Shown here: piece after piece, positions 48,231-57,500 of the stretch
Layout: each line of letters begins with the position of its first letter
Numbering within the stretch: position 1 is the stretch's first letter
Source: Bacteroidaceae bacterium
GTDB lineage: Bacteria; Bacteroidota; Bacteroidia; Bacteroidales; Bacteroidaceae
DNA length: 64,000 nucleotides
NCBI GenBank assembly: GCA_017503645.1
Contig: JAFVSR010000018.1
Location: 25,231 to 89,230, forward strand
Direction of reading: 5' to 3'
Position numbers and translations under genes: made by a program
Notes under the pieces: generated by a model
Told to the model about the DNA's origin: nothing
The model's input: the letters and a program-made list of their open reading frames with translations, nothing else
Database searches by the model: none

Positions 48231-49619
48231 TTACATCAAGCTGTTGGCAAGTGCAAGAATCTCCTCACCGATAGCATCGGCAGCCTCCTGTGTGGGACCC
48301 TCTGAATAGATGCGAACAATGGGTTCGGTGTTGCTCTTACGCAAGTGTACCCATTTGTCGGGGAAGTCGAGCTTCACACCATCCACGGTGTTAATCTCGG
48401 CCTTGCCTGCGTATGTAGCCTTAATCTTCTCCAGGATGGCATCAACATCGCAACCGGGTTTCAAATCTATGCGGTTCTTACCCATAAAGTATGCGGGATA
48501 TGTGGCGCGCAACTCGCTCACGGTCTTTTTCTCGTGTGCAAGGTGGCTGAGGAACAAGCAGATACCAACCAAAGCGTCGCGGCCTGCGTGGCAAGCGGGA
48601 TAGATAACACCGCCATTACCCTCGCCACCGATAACGGCGTTGGTCTCGCGCATCTTGGTAACCACGTTCACCTCACCCACAGCCGAAGCCGAGTACTGGC
48701 AGCCGTGAGCATTGGTAACATCACGCAAAGCGCGTGTGGAGCTCAAGTTCGAAACGGTGTTGCCGGGGGTGTGTTTCAATACATAGTCGGCAACGGTTAC
48801 AAGGGTGTACTCCTCGCCATACATTTCGCCGTTCTCGCAGATGATAGCCAAGCGGTCAACATCGGGGTCCACAACGAAAGCAACATCGTTGCCACCCTTT
48901 GCCATAAGGCCCATAATGTCACCCAAGTTCTTTGCAAGAGGCTCGGGATTGTGCTGGAAGTCGCCTGTGGGCTCGCAATAGAGTTTATCTACCTTTGTGA
49001 TACCGAGTTTCTCGAACAGGCGGGGAAGGATAACACCACCTACAGAGTTCACGCAGTCGATAGCCACCTTGAAGCCTGCAGCCTTTATAGCCTCAACATC
49101 CACAAGGGGAAGAGAGAGAACTGCATCAATGTGTTTCTCGTCATATGTCTCATCGAGGCGGTACTTGCCAAGTGTCTCAACGTCGGCATAGTCGAACTCC
49201 TCGGCTGCAGCAATGCGAAGAACCTCCTGGCCCTCGGCTGCATTGAGGAACTCGCCCTTCTCGTTCAACAGTTTGAGAGCGTTCCACTGGCGGGGGTTAT
49301 GGCTTGCAGTGAGGATGATACCGCCACAAGCATCTTCCATAGTAACGGCAACCTCGGTTGTGGGGGTTGAAGCAAGACCTATGTCAACAACATCGAAGCC
49401 CATACCCATAAGGGTACCGCAAACGATTTTGTTCACCATACTACCCGACAAACGGGCATCGCGGCCCACAACAATCTTGTTGCTTGTCTTGGTTGTTGTC
49501 TTACGAATCAGCGCTGCATACGCCGAAGTCAATTTCACTACATCCAGAGGAGTCAAACCCTCATCGGCTCTACCACCGATAGTACCTCTGATACCTGAAA
49601 TAGATTTAATAAGTGTCAT
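48231..49619 (-). CDS. glmM: Phosphoglucosamine mutase-like phosphohexomutase
   Basis: 462 residues; interconverts glucosamine-6- and -1-phosphate for UDP-GlcNAc synthesis. Opening ISGIRGTIGG, catalytic phosphoserine loop GIILTASHNPRQWNALK (Ser at about 101), metal loop DVAFVVDPDVDRLAI (DxDxD), sugar-binding GGEGNGGVIYP and phosphate-binding RKSNTEPIVRIYSE. The family includes phosphomannomutases; gene order and motifs favour GlmM. Preceded by the DUF4827 gene with a 27-nt gap. Confidence 0.92.
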   Translation of the reverse strand: MTLIKSISGIRGTIGGRADEGLTPLDVVKLTSAYAALIRKTTTKTSNKIVVGRDARLSGSMVNKIVCGTLMGMGFDVVDIGLASTPTTEVAVTMEDACGGIILTASHNPRQWNALKLLNEKGEFLNAAEGQEVLRIAAAEEFDYADVETLGKYRLDETYDEKHIDAVLSLPLVDVEAIKAAGFKVAIDCVNSVGGVILPRLFEKLGITKVDKLYCEPTGDFQHNPEPLAKNLGDIMGLMAKGGNDVAFVVDPDVDRLAIICENGEMYGEEYTLVTVADYVLKHTPGNTVSNLSSTRALRDVTNAHGCQYSASAVGEVNVVTKMRETNAVIGGEGNGGVIYPACHAGRDALVGICLFLSHLAHEKKTVSELRATYPAYFMGKNRIDLKPGCDVDAILEKIKATYAGKAEINTVDGVKLDFPDKWVHLRKSNTEPIVRIYSEGPTQEAADAIGEEILALANSLM

Positions 49620-49646
49620 ACAAATTTATGATTAGTAGTTTATTGA

Positions 49647-50288
49647 TTATTCGGGTTGAAATTTTATGTTGTAAAAGCAGGGATAGACGTATGTTGCCGC
49701 CATAGATGTACCCTCGCTGTGCGGAACTATTATATTTATCTCGGCAAGGTTGGCCTGGCTGCGTGTAAAATAGAGATATGGCATTGCCACCAGCCAGCCT
49801 GTGGGCACGGCAGTTGTACCGTATGTGTCATACATCACACCAAATGCAAACGAAGCCGAATAATTGCCGCCATCGTTCACCACCGTCATTTCGTCGGGAG
49901 CAGATTTGTCCAAATTTGAAGAGAAAGTCTCTTCATCCATTATCGCATACTCGGTATATTTTACCAAAAGGTTCATCGATGCACCATCGGCAACCTTTTT
50001 TGCAGCCACATTCTCATACTCGGGGCGACGCGGGTTGGGATTCTTTACAAACTGCACATACACATTATCGAGCAAGACATACTCGTTATTATCCACATTG
50101 GTAATGGAATCCTGTTCCAGAAATTCACTTTTAGATATCACGGAGATACCCTCAGAGATTATGAAATTGTTTATGGCTGCACGCTCCTTATCCTTCATTT
50201 CCGAATACGACACACCATCGTCACACGCCACAAAAAGCATAGCAAGCAGTGGCATCAACAGCACAAAAATCCAACGGTTTTTACTCAT
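49647..50288 (-). CDS. DUF4827 lipoprotein
   Basis: 213 residues with a lipoprotein signal peptide (MLFVACDDG). The mature part (IISEGISVISKSEFLEQDS, EYVLLDNVYVQFV, YEVAIMDEETF-like segment, GWLVAMPYLYFTRSQANLAEINIIVPHSEG, TYVYPCFYNIKF) has the layout of FKBP-like peptidyl-prolyl isomerase folds. It is seen widely in Bacteroidales next to glmM and nrnA. Periplasmic; no enzyme activity claimed. Confidence 0.82.
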   Translation of the reverse strand: MSKNRWIFVLLMPLLAMLFVACDDGVSYSEMKDKERAAINNFIISEGISVISKSEFLEQDSITNVDNNEYVLLDNVYVQFVKNPNPRRPEYENVAAKKVADGASMNLLVKYTEYAIMDEETFSSNLDKSAPDEMTVVNDGGNYSASFAFGVMYDTYGTTAVPTGWLVAMPYLYFTRSQANLAEINIIVPHSEGTSMAATYVYPCFYNIKFQPE

Positions 50289-50432
50289 AACAGTCTTAAA
50301 TATAAACTCTAATACTCAAAATCATTCAAAAATACTATTTTGCCACGAAAAAGCAAAAACAAATATAAAAATTTTTGCCCGTATTGTAAACAATTATTCA
50401 AAATAATGCACAAAACCCACCTGCAGCCGCCA

Positions 50433-51470
50433 TCATTCGGCAGTGAGTTCTTTTCTATAGGCATTCAGTGCCTTCAAGAATTTATCCACAGCCACCTCCA
50501 TAGTGTCGTGCACCTCGCCGCCCGATGCATTCTTGTGCCCGCCGCCACCAAAGAACTCTGCCGCAAGCGTATTGCAGGGGAAATCGCCCACACTGCGCAG
50601 CGACACATTTATCTTGCCTGGTAACTCCTCGCGCAAGAAGCAGGAGAAGCGCACACCCTTCTTTTGCAACGGCATATTCACAAGCCCCTCGGTGTCGCCT
50701 TTGGAGACATTAAAGCGCATCAACTCATCGTGGGTGAGGGTTATGAGCGCGGCGTTCGATTTGGGATAGAATTTTAGTTTCGAATAGAGTACATAACCCA
50801 TCAGTCTCAAACGCGATGTGGAGTAGTTGTAGAAGACCTTTCTATAAATCAAGTCCTTGTCTATGCCGGTTGCTATAAGTTCGGCCACAATAAGATATAT
50901 ATCCTTACGGTTCGAAGCATAGGCAAACGAGCCCGTGTCGGTCATCATACCCGTGTAAATTGCCTGTGCCATATGCTGCGACAGAGCGCCCGCGCCCGAA
51001 AGGCGATAGATGACACGGAACACAAGTTCCGATGTAGAGCAAGCCTCGGGAGCCGACAGCGAGAGCAGAAACGCATCCTCGGGATGTAGATGGTGGTCTA
51101 TAAGCACTTTAGGTGCCGATGCCGCAGCCACGGCATCACCCAGCACACCCAGGCGGGGTATGGAATTGAAATCGAGGCAAAAGATAACATCGGCAGCAGC
51201 CACAAGCTCACGCGCGTGCTCTTCGGCAGTCTCGTAAACAACCATTTCACTTGCAGCAGGCAGCCAGGCAAGAAATTCGGGATAGCTGTTGGGCAACACC
51301 ACATTGGCAGTCTTGCCGATGCTGCGCAGATAGAGCATCATAGCAAGCGAGGAGCCCACCGCATCGCCATCGGGGTTTTTGTGGGCCACCACCACAAATT
51401 TTTCATTCTCGTTTATAATAGTGCGCAGAGCATCCATCTGCTCTTGCGGTATCAGCCATTCAAGCATCAT
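50433..51470 (-). CDS. nrnA: DHH/DHHA1 phosphoesterase, NrnA-like (nanoRNase / pAp phosphatase)
   Basis: 345 residues, metal-dependent phosphodiesterase expected to degrade short oligoribonucleotides and pAp. DHH domain: VVAHKNPDGDAVGSSLAM, IFCLDFNSI and the DHH motif KVLIDHHLHPEDA. DHHA1 domain: KGDTEGLVNMPLQ, RFSCFLREELPGKINVSLRSVGDF and the substrate motif GGGHKNASGGEV. Own promoter upstream, in the gap after comEC. Confidence 0.92.
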   Translation of the reverse strand: MMLEWLIPQEQMDALRTIINENEKFVVVAHKNPDGDAVGSSLAMMLYLRSIGKTANVVLPNSYPEFLAWLPAASEMVVYETAEEHARELVAAADVIFCLDFNSIPRLGVLGDAVAAASAPKVLIDHHLHPEDAFLLSLSAPEACSTSELVFRVIYRLSGAGALSQHMAQAIYTGMMTDTGSFAYASNRKDIYLIVAELIATGIDKDLIYRKVFYNYSTSRLRLMGYVLYSKLKFYPKSNAALITLTHDELMRFNVSKGDTEGLVNMPLQKKGVRFSCFLREELPGKINVSLRSVGDFPCNTLAAEFFGGGGHKNASGGEVHDTMEVAVDKFLKALNAYRKELTAE

Positions 51471-51489
51471 AGATATTTTTTTATTAATG

Positions 51490-51520
51490 CGAAGATAGCA
51501 AAAAGCCCCCTCACCTACAA
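51490..51520 (-). promoter_or_regulatory. Promoter of nrnA
   Basis: TTG (51520-51518), 20-nt spacer, TATCTTCG (51497-51490) on the minus strand, 19 nt before the ATG. Confidence 0.75.
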
Positions 51521-51537
51521 GGGAAAAGAGAAAAACA

Positions 51538-53646
51538 TTATTTACCGCGCATAGTCTCCACCGAGAAACTGCCGTCGGCAGCCTTTAATTTCACCGCGCC
51601 AAGTTGCGAAATATCTATACAACCAACGCCCGCTGCACCACACTCCCGCAACAGTCTGCGGCGGCTGCCCGCATAGAGTGAGCCGTCGAGCACAATGCAC
51701 GATGCAGGATAGACCTCGAGCAGCCTCTCCACAGGCCCCAAGAACCCCCTGCACAGCCAAAGCACATCCACGGGATGTTGCAAGCTGTCGCTCAGCCAGC
51801 AATCATCCGCAAGCAACTGCATACGCACACCGGCAAATGAAAGCAGGCCGTCAGAGTAGCTCACACAGCTATCAGTGTATGGCGACTCCAACCACCGCAC
51901 AGAGGTTATGCCCTCCCTCTCCATAAAGGGAACAAGCACCCTATCGGCATCGGAATCGAATTTGGGAACAGAAGATACCACATACCCCTCACCGCCCTGT
52001 GGCAACACAAGCGCAGCACCCGATTTATTGTTATTAAACAGCAAAACAGAATCGGAATAATCGGCGCCTTTATCTGTAAAAATATTTAACATCACAGTTA
52101 CCACGGCAGCCATAGATATTAAGGCAGCAAACAGATATCTGCGGCGCATAACACAATAGAAAAACGCAACAAGCATAAATGCCGTGAAACAGGCCCCTGC
52201 AACACCCACCTGCGGCAGCATAACCGACGCAGCAGGCAGCGATGCCACAAACTCCACCACCCCATTCATAAAAGCGAGCAACCACGACAACAGCCACGCA
52301 ACGCACTGCTGCACAAGGGGAACAGGCACCGTTACCCACAGCTGAACAACAAGCGTCATAAGCACCGTGGCAAGCGGCACCAGCAACAGGTTGGCAAAAA
52401 GGAAATATAGTGGAAACGTGCCAAAATAGTACCACACAAAGGGCAACACACCCACCTGTGCCGAAAAGGAGACCGCAAGCAGCGACACCGCCGAGCGATA
52501 GAGCCTGCCGTGCTTGTTGCAACCAAACAGTTCCCTCAACCACGGCGTGAGCAATATAATGGCAAGCACCGCCGAAAAGGATAGCTGAAAACTAATATCG
52601 AACAACAAACGTGGCGAGAAGAGCAGCATAACCATTGCCGCAAAGGCCAAGGAGTTGAGCGACGAACTATCCCTACGCAGGCAGCGCCCCACCGACACAA
52701 GCGAAAAGAGCACTGCGGCACGTACAATCGACGGAGTGAGCCCTGCCACAAAGGCAAAAACCCACAAGAGCAACAAGGCTAACAGTTCGCGGGCAATATA
52801 CCACTTGCGGCTGCCGCCTGCAAGCCCCAGCAAAGTGACCACCACCATATAAAAGAGGCCCAAATGCAGGCCCGAAAGAGCCAACAAGTGGCTCACACCC
52901 GCATCGGAATAGACCTCCTTGAGTTCCTGTGAAAAGCCCCGCTTTTCACCTACCGAAAAGGCTGCAAGCAATGAGAGAGCATTCCCCTCGAACCCCTGCC
53001 GCTCATACATTTTCACGATATCGTCACGCAGGGCCAACGCACGCATTTGGAGCGACACATTACCCATACCCACACTCTGCCATCCGCCAACAGGCAGAAA
53101 TACAGAGCCGCTCACGCCCTTCAAACGCATATAGCGCTCCACGTCGAACTCTGCGGGATTACCCGCATTGCGAGGGTTCTCAATCACAGCCTCAAAACGA
53201 ACCTTTTCGCCCACACGCAATGCTTCGGCCTCCACGCTGTTGGCAAAAAAGATATTCACACGCCCTTCACTGCGTTCATCGGCAGCCGAGCCATCATCTG
53301 CCACAACATAGGCAAGCGCCCTTGTGGCAACGCCGCCCATATAAGGAACCTCAAGCAACTGCGCCTCACAAGCCACCTTGCGGCCACTCCACCGAGGAGT
53401 CTCAACCGCCTTGTCGCAAGTAATCACAAAGAGCCCTATAGCCAGCATCGCACCCGTAGCACCTACGCCGAAAAGCCACGCAGGCAGGCGCGACGAAAAG
53501 CCCGCCGCCACTGCAAGAAGCGACAAAGCAAACAAGGTGGCCGTGTGCAACAAATCAACATTGCACAGCCACCCTATTACAATTCCGCCAATCAGCGGCA
53601 ACGCCAATTTAAGCAGAGGATAGTTCTTTATATCAAATTCAAGCAC
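51538..53646 (-). CDS. comEC: ComEC/Rec2-family competence membrane protein
   Basis: 702 residues; inner-membrane channel for single-stranded DNA uptake in transformable bacteria. N-terminal membrane helices plus DUF4131-type OB domain (about 1-170, VRFEAVIENPRNAGNPAEFDVERYMRLKGVSG), the Competence domain with many helices (about 220-500; YSDAGVSHLLALSGLHLGLFY is the family signature, then GLTPSIVRAAVLF). The C-terminal region (about 530-690) takes the place of the metallo-beta-lactamase domain, but I see no HxHxDH motif, which is usual in Bacteroidetes. Six nt downstream of rpe. Confidence 0.9.
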   Translation of the reverse strand: MLEFDIKNYPLLKLALPLIGGIVIGWLCNVDLLHTATLFALSLLAVAAGFSSRLPAWLFGVGATGAMLAIGLFVITCDKAVETPRWSGRKVACEAQLLEVPYMGGVATRALAYVVADDGSAADERSEGRVNIFFANSVEAEALRVGEKVRFEAVIENPRNAGNPAEFDVERYMRLKGVSGSVFLPVGGWQSVGMGNVSLQMRALALRDDIVKMYERQGFEGNALSLLAAFSVGEKRGFSQELKEVYSDAGVSHLLALSGLHLGLFYMVVVTLLGLAGGSRKWYIARELLALLLLWVFAFVAGLTPSIVRAAVLFSLVSVGRCLRRDSSSLNSLAFAAMVMLLFSPRLLFDISFQLSFSAVLAIILLTPWLRELFGCNKHGRLYRSAVSLLAVSFSAQVGVLPFVWYYFGTFPLYFLFANLLLVPLATVLMTLVVQLWVTVPVPLVQQCVAWLLSWLLAFMNGVVEFVASLPAASVMLPQVGVAGACFTAFMLVAFFYCVMRRRYLFAALISMAAVVTVMLNIFTDKGADYSDSVLLFNNNKSGAALVLPQGGEGYVVSSVPKFDSDADRVLVPFMEREGITSVRWLESPYTDSCVSYSDGLLSFAGVRMQLLADDCWLSDSLQHPVDVLWLCRGFLGPVERLLEVYPASCIVLDGSLYAGSRRRLLRECGAAGVGCIDISQLGAVKLKAADGSFSVETMRGK

Positions 53647-53652
53647 AATCTA

Positions 53653-54303
53653 CTACAAGGCACGCAGTGCGGTAATTACCGCCTCGGGGTCTTCTGCCTT
53701 GAACACGGCATTACCCGCCACAAGCACATCGGAGCCCGCGGCAGCCAACAAGGCCCCCGTCTCCACATTCACACCGCCATCTACCTCTATCACAGCCTTT
53801 GAGCCCGTTTTCTCAATGAGTTCACGCAATTCGCGCACCTTCTCCACTGTGTGCGGAATAAACTTTTGTCCGCCGAAGCCGGGGTTCACACTCATTAGCA
53901 GTACCAGGTCGAGGTCGGCAATAACATCCTTGAGCATACACACGGGAGTGGAGGGATTCAATGTAACACCCGCCATCATACCGGCGTCTTTAATCTGCAT
54001 AATTGCGCGATGCAGATGCACGCAAGCCTCGTAATGGATATTCATCACACGGGCATTCAATGCCTTTACCGCATCGAGGTAGTTCATAGGATTCACCACC
54101 ATCAAATGCACATCGAGCGGCTTGCTGCAAAGTTCAGCCACATATTTAAGCACGGGAGGGCCAAATGATATGTTAGGCACAAACACGCCATCCATAATAT
54201 CAATGTGCAACCAATCGGCATCGCTGCGGTTTATCATCTCCAAATCCTTATGCAGGCAACCAAAATCGGCCGACAGCAACGAGGGGGATATAATCTGGCT
54301 CAT
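53653..54303 (-). CDS. rpe: Ribulose-phosphate 3-epimerase
   Basis: 216 residues, TIM-barrel epimerase of the pentose phosphate pathway. ISPSLLSADFGCL, DWLHIDIMDGVFVPNISFGP (catalytic Asp and metal ligands), DVHLMVVNP, LLMSVNPGFGGQKFI (phosphate and second Asp region), and IEVDGGVN near the end. First gene of rpe-comEC behind its own promoter. Confidence 0.96.
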   Translation of the reverse strand: MSQIISPSLLSADFGCLHKDLEMINRSDADWLHIDIMDGVFVPNISFGPPVLKYVAELCSKPLDVHLMVVNPMNYLDAVKALNARVMNIHYEACVHLHRAIMQIKDAGMMAGVTLNPSTPVCMLKDVIADLDLVLLMSVNPGFGGQKFIPHTVEKVRELRELIEKTGSKAVIEVDGGVNVETGALLAAAGSDVLVAGNAVFKAEDPEAVITALRAL

Positions 54304-54328
54304 AATTCACAAGTATTAGTTGATAATG

Positions 54329-54360
54329 CGAAGATAGCACAAAGCAGAATCAAATACAAA
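54329..54360 (-). promoter_or_regulatory. Promoter of rpe-comEC
   Basis: TTTG (54360-54357), 20-nt spacer, TATCTTCG (54336-54329) on the minus strand, 25 nt before the ATG. Confidence 0.8.
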
Positions 54361-54442
54361 TACACCGAAACAAAAATGCTTTTTATGAAAATAAAACCAT
54401 TGCGCGCATATACATTATAAAATAAACAGAAAAACACGATGC

Positions 54443-54473
54443 TATTTGCATTTATTTTTGTTTATTTGCATTT
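54443..54473 (+). repeat. 11-bp direct repeat upstream of the giant glycosidase gene
   Basis: TATTTGCATTT occurs at 54443-54453 and again at 54463-54473, a 20-bp period, with TATTTTTG (54453-54460) between. It could be a regulator site or overlapping promoter elements; the start codon is 57 nt downstream. Confidence 0.4.
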
Positions 54474-54529
54474 TGGAACAAAATCTGCGCAAAATTTAAT
54501 TTTATATATAACTTTAATTTAATTATTTT

Positions 54530-57500
54530 ATGAAAACCAAAAAATTGTTTTTGTATATGTTTGCGTTAGTCGCGAGCATTACAATTCTTTGGGCAGGAGC
54601 TCCGGCACTGGGTATCACCTCCACCGGCACGCCCGAGAACGGCAAGAAGTACTACATCTATGCCGACACCTATCAGAACGGCAAGTATGTACCCCGCTTC
54701 TTCTACAACAACGGCGGTACATTGGCATTGAGCACTGCTGCCGACGAGAGTAACAACAACTACGTGTGGACCTGTACAGTAGATGCCAACGGCAAGTACA
54801 CCTTCCAGAACGTAGGCGACAACACCAAGTATCTGGCACACAAAGCACTCGCCGATGCTGCTTACAACTTCACACTTGGCAAAACAGCAGCAAGCCACGC
54901 CGGTACCACCATCTGGTCCGACGGAGCAAGCCGTTATTTTGTAACAAAGAACGACGGTAGCACATTCGACCAAGCAACCGGCACATACAACCAAGCAAGC
55001 AGCGACTATTGCACCGATTATGTGTTTGTTGAGTATGTAGAGCCCAGTGGCAACCAGCTGACAATCACAGCCAACTATCCCGGTGCAGGCGAATTCCGTG
55101 TAGCGGGCGAGGTTGCAACGCTCCCCTATAACAAATGGGAAAATACAGTAGCTATCCCAATCACCATCACGGCAACAGCCAACAGCCCCTACACATTCTT
55201 GGGCTTCTTCAATGGCGAAGAGAACTTGGGCAAGGAATACACCATCGAGGCCCTCGATGCTAACCTGAGCATTGAGGCACGTTATAGCCTCGACGTATTC
55301 TCGGCCGACCTCAGCAACCCCGTTCCCGTGCGCCTTTACAACAGCCGCGACAAGGACTATGCCATAAAGATGAACACAGCGGCAAGCTACACAAGCAATG
55401 CGGTGAACAGTGGCAACGGCACATACGGCGAGAACGAGATTTGGTACCTCGTAGGTAATGCCGAATCGTTCAAGATGTACAGCCGCACAGCAGGTACCGA
55501 CCTTGCAGTAACCCTTGCAGGCACTACAAGCGGTTCTGCAGCCACCCTCACAACCACCGGCACCGATTTGTGCTTGGTATCACAGGCCGACGGTTCATTT
55601 GCAATATGCCCCGTAGCCAACAAAGATCAAAGCTTTAATATGCACGGCGGTAAAGGCAACAACATAAAATTATATGCCTCAACCGACGGCGGTTCAAAAT
55701 GGCTCATCAAAAAGATTGATACAAGCAAAGCTCTAAAGATTAACTACAACGCACAAACCGAGGGTGGTTACGAGCAGAACTACAAGATAGGCGAGCTCGC
55801 CATTAACGTCGATGGCAACAAAAGCACCTCGATGCTCGAAAAGACAACTATCCCCGCATCGTCAGATGCTATGTACCTGCCCGAGGGCGCAGTATTTGGC
55901 ATATCTACAGGCTTTATGTGCCACGGCTGGACAATGGACATCAACGGCAGCGAGGCCATAGCCGAGCAGGCACTGCCCGAGGGCGGCCTCACAGTTAATG
56001 TAAACATAGCAGTGGATACCGACAACAAATATCAGTACCTCTACTACTCACCCGGCCCCAACGGCAAGCCTTACCGTATTCCCGCCATTACAACCACAGC
56101 CAATGGCTATGTATTTGCAATAAACGACTACCGCCCCTGCGGTAACGACATAGGTTTCGGCGAGGTAGACCTCGTAATGCGCCACAGCACCGCTGCCGGC
56201 AGCGAGTGGGACGGCCACAGCTGGACAGAACCCGTAACCATAGCCGACGGTTTGGGACACACCAACGAGGGTATATGGAAACTCGGTTTCGGCGACCCCG
56301 CAATAGTAGCCGACCGCGAGAGCAATCAAGTGCTTGTAATGAGCGTATGCGGTAACCGCACCTGCTGGAAGGGTAACTACGGTGCAGGCACAGACGAGAA
56401 CCCCGAAAACCCCAACCGCGTTTCTCGTCTCTACATCACATTCAACGAGAGCACACAGCAGTGGGAGGTGGGCGAGCCCGAAGAGGTTACATACAGTATC
56501 TACCCCCTCTTTGACGACGAAGAAGGCAACCACCACGTAGGCTCGCTCTTCATTGGCGCAGGCCGCATAGCACAGAGCAGCAAGATTAAAGTGGGCACCC
56601 ACTACCGTATTTACTGCGCAGTGTGGGCAGTTGCTACAGGCAGCGGCCGTCACCACAACTACGCCATCTATTCCGACGACTTTGGAAAGACTTGGAATCT
56701 CCTTGGCGAGCTTGGCAACGACTACAATGACAGCCCTGCCCCCTATGGCAACGAGCCTAAGTGCGAGGAGTTGCCCGATGGCAGCGTGCTCCTTAGCAGC
56801 CGCAAAGGATATGGCCGTTACTTCAACGTATTCCACTACACCAACGTTGAGACAGGCGAAGGTACCTGGGACGGCGTTGTAGCTACCGATGCTGTTGGCG
56901 ACCTAAAATGGGGCAGCAACGACACCAATGGTGAGCCTTTGCGTGTGGGCAATGTACTCTTCCAGTCGGCCCCCACAGGCAGCGACAGAAGCGATGTGTC
57001 AATATTCTACAAGGTATTGAGCAACGACGCAGCAGACTATACACCCACCAAACTGTCAAGTGGTTGGACCGAGATTGAAATCTCAGACGAATCTTCGGCC
57101 TACTCATCAATGGCACTTCTCCCCGACAACGAGACACTTGCCATCTACTACGAGGAGGCCCCCGGCGGTTACTCAATGGTATATCTGCCCCTTAAATTAA
57201 AGGAGATACTCCTCGCCGATGTTTACGACGCAATTTCTGCACTCCCCCCCACATACGCAAGCGAGGCAAGCCCCGTATGGCACAACATCAAGTTCAGCGC
57301 CAGTGGCGATGTACTCAGCGACCAAGGCGCAGGCAACAACGCTGCAACTGCAACAGCCGAGGAGACCGATGCTTGTATGTGGAACATTGTGGGAACAAAA
57401 GAAGGTTTCTACCTTGTGAGCAAGCTTGGTAACTACCTTGCATACGACGCTGCAAGCAACCGTTACAAAACAACAGCCACCAAGAGCGAGAAGGTGATTC

